From: Strigamia acuminata | Taxonomy: Eukaryota > Arthropoda > Chilopoda > Geophilomorpha > Linotaeniidae | NCBI GenBank assembly: GCA_949358305.1 | Contig: OX442317.1 | Location: 1,240,001 to 1,304,000, forward strand | DNA length: 64,000 bases | Direction: 5' to 3' | In this document: piece after piece, positions 9,214-20,291 of the stretch | Layout: each line of letters starts with the position of its first letter | Numbering within the stretch: position 1 is the stretch's first letter | Program-made: the position numbers and the translations under genes | Notes under the pieces: generated by a model | Databases searched by the model: none | What the model was told of the DNA's origin: nothing | What the model saw: only the letters and a program-made list of their open reading frames with translations

Positions 9214-11404
9214 TTAATGAATTCCAAGGGTGCATTCACAAGCAAATACGAATAATGAAAGGATTATACCAATTGCAAGAAAAATAAATGCTGCATAAGT
9301 GAGTTTTAAATCCACAGCCGACAATACTTGTTTGGCTTCTTCTTCGGCATCACATGTGGGTCTGTCGATAACCAATGTATCACGAAATAGTTGTTGCAAT
9401 ATGCCTGATGATTTGGCACGAAGGATACTAGATTGGAAAAAATGGTGATTAGTATATTTTAGAAATTTGTATATTTGGATTACACACTAAAAAAAATATG
9501 TTAAAAGGTGCAAGCTTACACTTTTACAGGTGTAAATCACTTAACGTTTACCAAAATTGTAATTCTGACATTTTGCACAGTTTTTACACAATTTTTACTA
9601 TATTTGGATTTACACCTCGGAGACAACATCTAACATCTTTTTTAGATGTTACGATTTTTTAAAAGGTGCATTTTTAGTGCTTTTCACTTTTTTTTATCTC
9701 TTATTTCAACTCAGCTTACAATAGATTAATTGTTTCAGTATATTGAGAATGTTTTGTTAAGTAGAACCAGACGGGCGATGGAAAGTATTTCGGTGGTAGA
9801 ATACGAAACTTGCAATCCAATGTAGTTGAGAGCTCCAGAGGGTAAATGCCAACATTGTAGTCATCTTCCAGCAATAGTTGTTCAGGAACGTTTGCAGATC
9901 CTAACGATTTGTAGAGGTTTAATTCTCGAATTTTTTTAAAACCGCTATGTGGCGTAGTCTAAAAGGTAATGAGACAATTTAAAAGAAAATCAGTAAATGC
10001 TTATTAATGAAATCAGTTATACTAAAATAGCATCCTCAAAAAGAGAATTTCCAGTTGCTCTTAATTTGATTCGACCATAATTTGCAATATCTTCAATATT
10101 TTTGAAAGGGAAAATTGCTTTGCTGGCTGAAAACGATGCAGTCAGGACACTGTTGTAATATGTTGTAATAAATAAAAGAAAAAGTAACATGACCATGTTC
10201 AATGTTTTTTTCGATGTGCTCGGAGCATCGCTGTAATTTAAACCTGAAAATTAAGAGATAAAATGGAGTTTGTTTTAGCTTTTTATTTGTGAATGCTTTT
10301 ACCTTGAGACGGATATAGTGACAGAAATTCTTGAATTAACTTATTAGCCCAATTGTATGTATTGTTACTACTTTGGTTTTTGTTTTTCTTCAAGTATTGA
10401 AGACAAACTGTAGTGAAAAATGACAGAAGTGCAAAGAGAAGAACAAAGGCTAAAATGACATTCCATAACAATGTTGTGTAAGGCTTGAAGAAAGCCGATT
10501 GAGTGAAGCTTGATTCGTCATAGTTGTTTGAATTTTTCATCAGAAGTGTCATTGATGTCATAAAGATGTATGGCATTAAATCGTAATAATCAAAATATCT
10601 GACGTTCACTCTCATGGCCGTTCCAATCATATCAATATCCTAAAATTTAAATCACTGTTTAAGGGAGTAGTTTAGTGAATCATCATTTATAATTTAAATA
10701 TAATTGTTTTAAAATTTAAAAAATACCATATGTTTGAGTGGATTGTTAATTATTTTTTTTATTACCTTATTTTTTAGAGACACAAACAGATCATCTGTCA
10801 ATGCTTTTATGACAAGTGACATATTACTAAAAGGAAGGGATGCAAATGGAATATAGGTTGTACTGAATAATTCAAAATGGCAATAATTAGTTGAGAATTT
10901 AATAAGACTAATTCACAGTATACTTAAAGCCCAAGAAAACCGATGTCATTTCAAGAAAATCATACCGGTTTCCTGACACATCTACATCATCGTCATATAC
11001 AACTACTGTCATTGATGGGATACACTATTGGAATATTTTTGGTAAGATAATTTAGTCTTAGAACGTGCTACTGACAATACCAAAGTAGCCCCTATTCTTA
11101 GAGAAAATCCTTTTAAAACTTGATGATCCTTTTCCTTTTTGTTCCAATCTCCTCTTAATGTGGATGCATCAAATTTGCCAATTACTCTGTTCTCATAAAA
11201 ATTGGGAGCACTCAAAAAAAGTTGACTTATCATCCAAAGCTTAAAGAGAATCTAAACCATTACTATTGTGATCAAGATGGAATGGAATTTGAAGCCTACT
11301 TGTACTTGATCGTTAGATTGCTGAATGATGTACACAATGATGTTTGGCTGAATCAGTGGAAATAAGAGTAAAAAAGAAAACAAGTATTTGAAAGAATTAG
11401 TCAT
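9214..11404 (-). CDS. Ionotropic receptor-like gene, copy 3, in-frame loss of N-terminal domain
   Basis: Eight exons: 11300-11404, 11081-11239, 10924-11024, 10766-10862, 10303-10639, 10023-10243, 9720-9958 and 9214-9427. They total 1473 nt, giving an unbroken 490-residue product. The first exon is a fusion of the signal-peptide half of exon 1 (MTNSFKYLFSFLLLFPLI) with the end of old exon 3 (IVYIIQQSNDQVQ). Relative to copy 1, 414 coding bases (138 codons) and both introns are missing, and the frame is kept. The rest is intact: S1 end with TPY, TM1, pore loop LIQEFLSLYPSQG, TM3 TTYYNSVLTASFSA, S2 and TM4. The 5' half is closest to copy 1 and the 3' half to copy 2. Whether it is a functional short-N-terminus receptor or a young pseudogene cannot be told from sequence. 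Confidence 0.75.
9484..9710. mobile_element. Insertion in last intron of IR copy 3
   Basis: Sequence absent from the same intron of IR copy 2. It carries inverted motifs near both ends (CACTAAAAA and AAAAGGTGC against TTTTTAGTG and GCACCTTTT). Probably a small decayed MITE; limits approximate. Confidence 0.4.
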
Positions 11405-12320
11405 TTGGTTAGTTTCCACTACGTATTCGAATGACAGTTGAATTTTAGTCACGGACCAAAGTAAGTTTTCTTGAAATTTTTACATTTTATAGTAAGACTA
11501 TCAAACAAACATCACCAACAAAATATTTGGTGCCTGATATTTTTTTTATTTGTATATTAGTACATGATAAAAAACTTCATAACATGCTGTTTGCATTTTG
11601 CTGTTTGCATTTTGCTGTTTGCACACGAGAAATTCATATCCATGAAGCAACCTCTACTCATTGGGAATGTCAGGGGAAATGTTATTTGAACAAGTGAAGA
11701 ATAGTGCAAACGATGGAAAATCTATTAATCAATACTTGTACAAATGTTAGAAATTTATGATAATCGTGTTTGGGGCCGTCCATAAATTACGTAACGCAAA
11801 ATTTAGTATTTTTAGACCCCCTCTCCCCCTCTGTAACATGGTCATAACAAATTTCCGAACCCCCCACACCCTAATTACGTAACAAAACTGAAATTCCCCC
11901 CCCCCCCCCCAAATTTTCTAAAAATCATATAAAAAAAGATTATATTTTGATTATTTAAAATTTAAATTTTTTTTCTATGAAACTTAACAAAACTTGAAAC
12001 CCTCCTCTCTCTTAGTAATGACTCGTAACAAAATTTGAAACTTCCTCCCCCCCCCCCCTTGGTGCATTAAGTAATTTAACTTAACCTGTTAACTTGACGT
12101 TATTGGTATGTTTTGTGTTTAAAAAACATTTCAATATCGCCTGCAGAATATGGTACCGATGTAAATGTTTGAACTGAATGCCAGAAAATCCTTGAACAAC
12201 ACTTTCATCAAGGAGTTTACAAATTTACAAATACGAATTAGCCAATAAAAACTTATTTTGGTAAATTATCTTTAGCAATACGGTGCAACTAATGTGTGGT
12301 GTATATTACTTTGGTGTCAA
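11405..12320. other. Intergenic region between IR copies 3 and 4
   Basis: About 11405-11760 repeats the 5' flank of IR copy 1, including the GCTGTTTGC microsatellite. A degraded MITE follows. From 12080 to 12320 nothing is recognised. Confidence 0.5.
11772..12079. mobile_element. Degraded second copy of the GGGGCCGTCC MITE
   Basis: The left end (GGGGCCGTCCATAAATTACG...) is the same as that of the element at 5572-6008. The interior has C-runs and GTAACAAAA motifs. The right end (CCTTGGTGCATTAAGTAATT) is a mutated inverted copy of the left. The terminal GGACGGCCCC is not recognisable, so the right border is approximate. Confidence 0.7.
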
Positions 12321-14834
12321 CTAGTGTGTAAATCTGATTGATTGATCATGAAAAGCATATTCTAAAAAAAAAGTGCTCAACGATAAAGTTGTGCCAATTC
12401 CAAGAAATACAAATGCTGCATAAATGAGTTTAAAATCCACAGCTGACAACACTTTTTCGGCTTCGTCTTCGGCATCACATCGGGGTCTGTCAATTACCGT
12501 AGTATCTCGAAATATTTTTTGCAATACACCTGTTGATCTTGCACGAAGTATGCTACATTGGGGTCACGAGTCAGTGAATTATGTAATGTTTTCTGTTGTA
12601 TACTTACAATCGGGAAATTGTTTCTGTGTATTGAGAATGTTTTGTTAAGAATATTCCTACAGGCTGCGGAAAGTAGTGTGTTGGCAAAATCTGAATGACA
12701 CAACTGATATTACTCGATAACTCAATGCTGTAAAGTCCAGCGTAGCTGCCATTCTCAATCAGCAGTTGATCGGGCGCATTCTGTCCTATCGATTTGTACA
12801 GTTTTAAAGCTCGGATTTTTTTAAAACTCTCATGCTTTGATTTCTAAATGAAAAGGCAAAGTTTAAAATGCATTAGCGGTGCAATAAAATCTGTTTTTTT
12901 TATATACCAAAACAGCAGCTTCAAATGGAGAATTTTTGGTTACCATAATTTTGAATCTTCCATCGTCTACAAGATCTTCAATTGTTTTAAACGGAAAAAT
13001 TGATTTGCTGGCAGAAAATGATGCAATGAGCACGCTGTTGTAATATGTCGTAACAAATAAAAGGAAAAGTAAAATGACCATATTCATTGTTTTTTTCGAC
13101 GCACTTGAAAAAGTCACATGATTTAAACCTGAAATTTAAAAATATAAAAAAATATACAAGATTCAGGTTTTTTTTCGGAAAAATTCTTACCTTGAGCTGG
13201 ATAAAGTGAAAGGAATTCTTGAAACAAGTTATTGAACCGGTGGTAGGTTTTACCATCTCTCTGGGTTTTGCATTTTTTCAAACGTTGAAGATAAACTGAA
13301 CTGAAGTAGGATAAAAAAGCATACAGAAGAATAACAGCTAAAATTACATTCCATAATAGTGGCGTGTAGGGTTTAAAGAAAGCTGAATTAATGAAATTGG
13401 AGTCATCGTAACCACTTGATTTTCTCATTAAAACTACCATTTTCGTTGTAGTAATATACGGTGTCATGTCGACGTAAGAAAAATATTCTTCATTCAAACG
13501 TATTGCCAATCCCATCAAATCAGTTTCCTAGAAAGAAAAACACGGTATTTCATGGTTAACTAGGTTTATCAGACAAAACTCTCCTTGGTGCATGAACAAT
13601 GCTAATGATACATTTAACCAACACTAGATGGGGAAAACAAACAAAACAACAACAAAAAAATCTCATAAACCCTTCAGTACATACCTTGTCTTTGAGTGAC
13701 TTAAACATATCTGTTACGAGGGCTTTTATTATTTGTTTCATTTTGCTTCTTTGTGATGCTACTGGAATGTATGTTGCACTGGATAATTTAAAACCACAAT
13801 TATCAAGGGAAAAGATGTTTAATTTTGAATGAACGATTTACTTGTATCCCAAGTAGACTGAGAGCGTTTTAAGAAATTCAAACCTATTTCCTGACACACT
13901 AATCAATGTATTATTTGGTGTTACCAAAACTTTCATCACTGGTTTCATCTATCAAAATATTTTACTCTCAATACATTTTTATTATGTTGATTTAGTCTTT
14001 ATAGATTACCCTAGACACTGTTATTTTCATCGTGAACCCTTGTAAAGCCTTTCTATTACTGGCTTGTTTGCTGCTCCAGTGTGTTTGTAATGTGGCTGCA
14101 TTGACTTGTCCAATTATCCATTTGTCATAAGAATTTGAAGAAGTCAGATAAATTTGACTTATTGTCCAAAGCTGAAATAAATTTGAATTTTTTACCATTT
14201 CGATAACAAATTAATTAAATTTTAAACATACGTGTGTGTTTGAGTGTTCTACTACGTACACGTTGCTGTCAACTCTGATGTGGGCACTCAAATATTGTAA
14301 ATCTATATCATTATCTATAAATAACCATTTGTTTTGTTTGCAAAATGCTGTGCCAGAATGATTCTAAATGATAGATAAGTCAGAAATAATTGATTTTAAA
14401 GGAAATGGAAAATCCTCATTACTTGAATTAATGACTGGACACAGAATTTCCCACACCAGACCACAACATTGTGTCCATTTGCACTGCTTAAGTATTTCCC
14501 TAGCTCGATTGAATTATTACCATGCGATGACATTTTGAAAATGTTGCTGAAAATGCCTGATGATGACAGCATTTGATTGACAGCTACGAGATCTGGAACA
14601 AACCAAATGAATGGTGAGTTTTCTTAATCAGCTTTTGTTTTTACCTGTTTCAACATTGGTGATGAATAATATTTTTTTCCAGATCATGTGATCAACAAAT
14701 TTGAGCACCACATCTAATGTTGATGATGTTGGATCCTTACTCTCTGCATTTGTGCTCGGACTGATGCAATGAGAGACCAGCAGAAGGAAATAAAGAATTG
14801 GCAATTTGTAAAGGCGAAGGCAATTAACTACCAT
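12321..14834 (-). CDS. Ionotropic receptor-like gene, copy 4 (intact)
   Basis: Ten exons: 14645-14834, 14423-14592, 14232-14363, 14010-14171, 13842-13948, 13685-13778, 13191-13527, 12908-13128, 12608-12843 and 12321-12552 (stop). They sum to 1881 nt, 626 residues, with all GT-AG sites intact. The ATG at 14834-14832 is used; a TTG nine bases upstream is not a plausible start. The protein has a signal peptide (LPILYFLLLVSH) and a short amino-terminal domain (LKFVDHMIWKKILFITNVET). Lobe S1 ends MTPYITTTKMVVLM. TM1 is LLWNVILAVILLYAFLSYF, the pore loop is NLFQEFLSLYPAQG, TM3 is TTYYNSVLIASFSA, then S2, and TM4 near the C-terminus. It is predicted to be a tetrameric ligand-gated cation channel. 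The SYTANLAAFLT motif of true iGluRs is not kept, which favours the divergent IR class. Ligand and tissue unknown. Confidence 0.82.
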
Positions 14835-15269
14835 TTTCGACAATTTGGTTGTTCCGAAATGTACAGTAATGATGAAGTTGTTTGTTCTCTGTTATATACG
14901 GTATGTTTGTTTGAAACTAATCGATGTTTTGCCCTTTTGTGACACCTGTCTTCGTGAAATAAAAACGATAATAATAGTCATCATTTATGTTTTTGCGGCT
15001 TTTTATATACAACCAATTAATGTAAGTTTTGGTTAACTAGTAGTTGCACAACATAAATATAGTTAGAACTGACAAATGAAAAAAGTATTGACGCTTGTAC
15101 TGTAAACAATCGAAGTGAGCTAAAGTCAATTAAATGTCTACATTAAATGCCCACATCGACCAAAGATGTTCGATTTATTACATCGATTTTACACATTTAT
15201 TTTGAACTGACATGAAAATACAGCGAATTCATTCATGTTGTGACACGTTTAATTACATGAGGAAATTTA
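14835..15269. other. Intergenic, no gene seen
   Basis: Upstream flank of IR copy 4. A plus-strand frame at 14845-15036 starts with a non-ATG codon and has no recognisable features. Confidence 0.4.
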
Positions 15270-15725
15270 GTGTCTAATGATTTCTATGTGTAAATCCTCT
15301 AATAAAAATACACTCAAATGCAAGAAATATAAAGGCTGCGTACCAAGTAGTTGTAAATGCACAGTTGACAATAATGAATGAGTAGATTCTTCTTGCGCGG
15401 GGGTCTTTGAACGTCTGTTGCATCATGAAATATTCTTTGCAAGATGCCTGCAGAAATTGCGCGAAGTGTACTAGAGTAGAAAGGAAGTCAGTCAGTTATT
15501 ATATATTTGTCTGAAATTGTGTTTTTTTACTTGTTTCAGCATTCGTAATGAATAATATTTGCTTCCAAATGAAATGATGAGCAAATTTGAGAAACACATC
15601 AACAACGGGCTTGATTGGTAACTTCTGTCAGTTCATTCTTATTAAATGCATTAAGAGTGAACACAGGAAAAAGCAATAAAAATACGAGTAGAATGAGCAA
15701 TTTGAAAATGATGGAAATCTCCATT
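15270..15725 (-). pseudogene. IR pseudogene consisting of last and first exons only
   Basis: About 15270-15472 matches the TM4 exon of the IR genes on the minus strand, with disrupted frame. It is followed almost directly by about 15534-15725, which matches exon 1 of copy 6 (signal peptide, FLKFAHHFIWKQILFITNAET-like sequence). Exons 2-9 are missing. This is the footprint of a large internal deletion or of unequal exchange between neighbouring copies. Confidence 0.75.
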
Positions 15726-15865
15726 ATGGTGAGGTTGCTTGTTTCAGAATTATATTGTGAGTAAGTTTCCTAGGTGGCCTTCTTATATATTAGAAAGTAT
15801 AATCAATATAATTCTGTACGTGCTAATACGTTGAAAAGTTTTTCTTGAAGTGGTGTGAATTATGT

Positions 15866-18478
15866 TTAATGATTTCTGAGTGCACATTCCACAATAAAAA
15901 TACAGAAAGACAACATTGCACCAAACGCAAGAAATATAAAAGCTGCATAAATGAGTTTTAAATCCACAGCTGACATTCCTTGATTGGATTCTTCGGCAGC
16001 ATCACATGTGGGTCGTTTAAGGTCTGTAGTGTCACGAAATATTCTTTGCAATATGCCAGCAGATTTTGCACGAAGTATGCTAGAGTGGAATGGAAGTGAG
16101 CATAAATCTTTGAATATTTTTTGTTGCATGGCTTACAATCGAGAAATTGTTTCCGTGTATTGAGAGAGTTTAGTCAAGAATAATACTACAGGCGATGGAA
16201 AGTATTGCTCTGGCAAAATACGAATGCCGCATTCCAAATTTATTGACAGCTCAATAGAAAAAAGTCCGGCAAGATGATTACTGCTCTTTTCAGCCATTAG
16301 TACAACTGGGACATTGCCAGGTACTGATACATTAAGTTTTAATTGTCGGAGTTTTTTAAAACTACTATGCTGAGAATACTAGGAGAGAAAAACAGTGTTA
16401 TTGAATAGCAATCTGCAGCAGTTCTACTTCTACCTTAACAGCGAGATCGTAAGGGGTTTTTCCGGTTGTTAAGATCTTGAATCGGGCCTCGATGAGGTCG
16501 TCAATATTTTTGTAAGGAAAAAGAGCTTTGTTGGCGGAAAAAGATGCAATTAAGACGCTGTTGTAATATGTCGTGATGAATAAAAGAAAAAGTAGCATGA
16601 CTGTTGTGATTATTTTTTTCGAGGCGCTTGGAGAATGAACGTAATTTAAACCTGAGAATTTGAAAAAACAGCGTGAAGGATTTGCGGTGATTTACTCTTT
16701 TTTTCTGACTTATGGAACCTTGAGATGGATAAAGTGGTAGAAACTCTTGAATAAAGTTATTGGTCCAGCAATAGATGTTGTTTGCATTCAATTTATTTTT
16801 CTTTTTTCTGCGTTTTATCAACTTTCGACAGTCATTTCTCTTGTTGCTGAGTTTGTGCAAATGTTGTAAGTAAATTGAAATGAAAAAAGTCAAAAGAACA
16901 AACCGAAAAACGAAACCTAAAATTACGTTCCATAGTAATGTCGAATAAGGTTTAAAGAATGCTGAATTAATGAAACTGGATTCGTCGTGGATAAATGAGT
17001 TTCTCATTATAAGTGTCATTGTTGTTGTTGAAACGTATGGCGTTATGTCAATATCGTTCAAATATCCTGCATTTATTCGAGATGCCAGTCCAATCATGTC
17101 ACTCGTCTACAAAGTAAAAAACATTAAGATTGGTTCAGACATGATCTTAGACGGTCATTCCTGATTACATACTTTATTTTTTAGGGTCTCATACATATAT
17201 GTTCCATATGCCTTTAATATTTCATTATCTGTGCTCCTGTTTGACGCTAGTACAGTATATGTTACACTGGAAAGTTTAAAATCGGAATGAGCAAGTAAAA
17301 AAGTATTGTTAATTCACCGCACAAATGATTTACTTAAATCCCAAGTAATGTGATAGTAAATCGAGTAAGACAAATCTATTTCCTGATACACTTATTATTG
17401 TGTTGTTTCGTGTTGTATAAATCTCCATTAAATGTGATATCTATCGAAACGTTTTTGTTTAGAGAAAAATTTGTATGTTTTGGACATTTGGTTTATTTTA
17501 TTTGTTTTAACACTTACTCTAACTAATGTTATTTTCATTGTCACCTCTTGTAAGGCTTTACGCGTGCTTACTTCTATGTACCACCTTGTTTTTAATGTAA
17601 CTGCTTCAATCTGACCGATTATTCTTTCGTAGGAATGATGAGTTCGTTGAGTTATTGTCCAAAGCTAAAGACAATTTGAATTTTTTAACAAGAAAGGTGA
17701 AATGATATTTGAAACTTACTTGATCTTCGCTTGTGTATTTGACAATGTAAATATTACTGTCAACTCTGATGTTTGCATCGAGATGTTTTAAATCTTCCAA
17801 ATACTGGTTTGTGTCGTTGTAAATAAACAACCATTGGAATTGTTTGTAAAACAAACCAAACTTCTGATTCTAAATGGCAAATAAAGCATTAGTGATACAG
17901 TAAAAGCGGCAAGAAGCAATTATAATATATATATATTTTAGAGAGGGGGGTCTTTAATATCAGGTTGCGTGTCAGGGCCTCCAAATCCACCACTGATCAG
18001 TGATGAAGTAATAATGTTTAAGAAAAAAAGAAATTCCAATACAAGAATTAATGATGGTACACATGATGATGTCCACCACACAGCAGCATTGTTTCCGTTC
18101 CTATTGTTTAAGTATTTTGCTAGACCTCTTGAATAATTCTTATGCGAGGATATTTTGAATATGGTCGTGAAAATGCATGAGGATGAAAGCATTTGATTGA
18201 GTGCAATTCCATCTAAAATTGAATTAAACAAGAAGATTTGTTCAGTTCTATTTTTATTTCTAGAGTTTTTTACCTGTTTCAACATTGGTAATGAATAATA
18301 TTTGCTTCCAATGAAAATGATGAGCAAATTTGAGAAACACATCAACAACGGGCTTGATTGATGACGCTGATGGGTCCTTATCGTCTGTCAGTTCGTTAAA
18401 TGCATTAAAAGTGAAAACAGGAAATAGCAATAAAAATACAAGTAGACTGAGCCATTTGTAAATGATGGAAATCTCCAT
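15866..18478 (-). CDS. Ionotropic receptor-like gene, copy 6 (intact)
   Basis: Ten exons: 18274-18478, 18043-18212, 17720-17869, 17518-17664, 17334-17440, 17173-17266, 16719-17106, 16434-16651, 16137-16378 and 15866-16079 (stop). They sum to 1935 nt, 644 residues. The start MEISIIYKWLSLLVFLLLF is a signal peptide, followed by FAHHFHWKQILFITNVET of the amino-terminal domain. S1 ends ITPYVSTTTMTLIM. TM1 is LLWNVILGFVFRFVLLTFF, the pore loop is NFIQEFLPLYPSQG, TM3 is TTYYNSVLIASFSA, and TM4 is LKLIYAAFIFLAFGAMLS. Exon 7 is longer than in the other copies because of a lysine/arginine-rich insert between TM1 and the pore loop (KRRKKKNKLN). The donor after exon 7 (GTTCCA) is weak. About 17930-18000 in an intron is extra sequence not seen in the other copies. 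Confidence 0.8.
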
Positions 18479-18879
18479 TATGATGAGGTTGGTTGTTCTT
18501 TAATGTGAGTAAGTTTCCTAGGTGGCCTTCTTATATATCATCAAGTATAATCAATGTACATATTAATGATTATATTCTGTACAGAGGTCACCAATAAATG
18601 AAAGGAAGAATTGCTACGTTTAACAACATAATAATAGTGGAAAGAATAACTGAAAAGAATTGATGTCTATTCACTATAATCCAAAATGTTGCTTATTATG
18701 TTTTCTTTTACATATAATAATTATTATTATTCTTAAAGTATACGGTAAATACCGATAACTATTCTAGGAGTGGTGAGTTGTCCAAAAAGTGTATGTTTAT
18801 TGTTGCTATACATTTAAAATGTATGAGTGTGAGATATTAATATGCAAATATGTATTTAATGATTATCTAAATATATCTT

Positions 18880-19850
18880 CCACAATATAAATGCTGCATA
18901 AGTGAGTTTTAAATCCGCAGTTGACAATCTTTGTTCGTATTCTTTTGGTCTTTGAGTCTTGCAACTTCAGTAGATGGGTGAAATACAGTAATAATAACAT
19001 TAGATAATGACAACTGTCCGCACACTATACTTTGAAAATTGTACTGATTATATGTTTTCACGGCTACTGATGTCTCATTATATATTTCTAATAGATTTTT
19101 TCAAACCTTGAGATGGATACAGTGGTATACTCTGAACCGATCCAACGTTGACCTAACTCCAGCCGTATCTCTGGTGTAGTGGCACAAAAAGTAAACCATA
19201 ACACCAGTAAACAACCAATAAAAAACTAAACCTTTGTTTACCTGTCAAAAGAAACCAACAAATTATGCTAACATTGTTTGATTGATTAAAAGGGGAAAAA
19301 GCAGATTTAGCAAATTAAATAAACTTTTTATTACCAATTAAATAAACATTTTATTACCAATTAAATAAAATCCATCATTCTAATCACTTTTTACACTGAA
19401 ATTCATTGAAAATAAACAGAACTACTTTTCCGCGTAGTAGAGCAAAGTCCACAGTTAGGCGTAATCCGGCTCAACCAATTGGAAATAGGTCAACATTGTA
19501 GCAGTTTAGAGTTTAGAAACTCTTGAAAACATGTATTGATCCAGCAATACAGAGTAGATGTTATTTGGATTTAATTTATCTTTCTTTCTTTTGAGTGTTT
19601 TCTATCATTTCTGCAATTATTTCTCTTGTTTTTATACCTACGAAAATATTCAAAGTAATTAACGAAAGTGAAAAGAAAATGAAGGAAGTAATGTAAAATT
19701 ATTGCATTTTCCATAGTATCGTCGTATAAGCTTTGAAGAAAGCTGAATTAATGAAATTGGATTCATCATAGATGAATGAGTTTCTCATTATAAGGATCCT
19801 TTTTTTTGTAAAATCGTATGCTCGTGCTGTCATATCAACATAACGAAAAT
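18880..19850 (-). pseudogene. Decayed IR gene split by a MITE
   Basis: About 18880-18985 resembles the TM4 exon. About 19105-19127 and 19514-19850 are the two halves of an exon-7 relic (ACCTTGAGATGGATA... continuing into GAAACTCTTGAA..., ending with the ATTGGATTCATCATAGATGA region). They are separated by the MITE at 19128-19513. Exons 8 and 9 are absent and there are many frame breaks. Confidence 0.7.
19128..19513. mobile_element. Second copy of the TACTCTGAAC MITE
   Basis: A 386-bp element with left end TACTCTGAACCGATCCAACG, a decayed inverted right end (CTAAACTCTAAACTGCTACA when reversed), and flanking TA (19126-19127, 19514-19515). It interrupts an IR pseudogene exon whose uninterrupted form reads AGTGGTAGAAACTCTTG at about 16735. 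It shares internal blocks with the copy at 5117-5364 (e.g. CAGAACTACTTTTCCGCGTA). Confidence 0.8.
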
Positions 19851-20291
19851 TTGGTCCAAGATGGTCCAAATAAAGAGTTAAATTGTGTAAATAAATGAAG
19901 AAGTCATGAAAGTTGCCATTACTTTTGAATAAGAAGTCATGGCAACCAGAATTTTCTGTTTACCAAGTTTTGACACTAGAGGGAGGGAACGTACCTAGTT
20001 GCGACGGTTATCAATTTCAAGATCGCAAAAATGTGATATAATGTTCATTCCGACAACGAGTGATTTTAATTCCACGAATTCTATAATTTTGTTTGATCCA
20101 AAAACAATTTGATAAAATCGGAGCCGGACAGGTGGTAGACTTTCTTTGTGCCGTCCTCCTCCCCGGCGCTGCTCCTTGTCTCTATCAACAAAATGGCCGC
20201 CACGATTGTTTTGTGTTATCTCTGGTGTTTTTGTAAATTCAATGAAATGGATTTTATTTGAACATTTCACCACAACTGGCGCAGATCGAAC

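Noticed and set aside
14835-14843. Upstream start for IR copy 4
   Set aside because: The codon is TTG; the ATG at 14834 gives a good signal peptide.
16501-17097. 198-codon single-frame reading of IR copy 6
   Set aside because: Runs through the intron after exon 7 in a wrong frame; the spliced model gives the conserved TM3 in exon 8.
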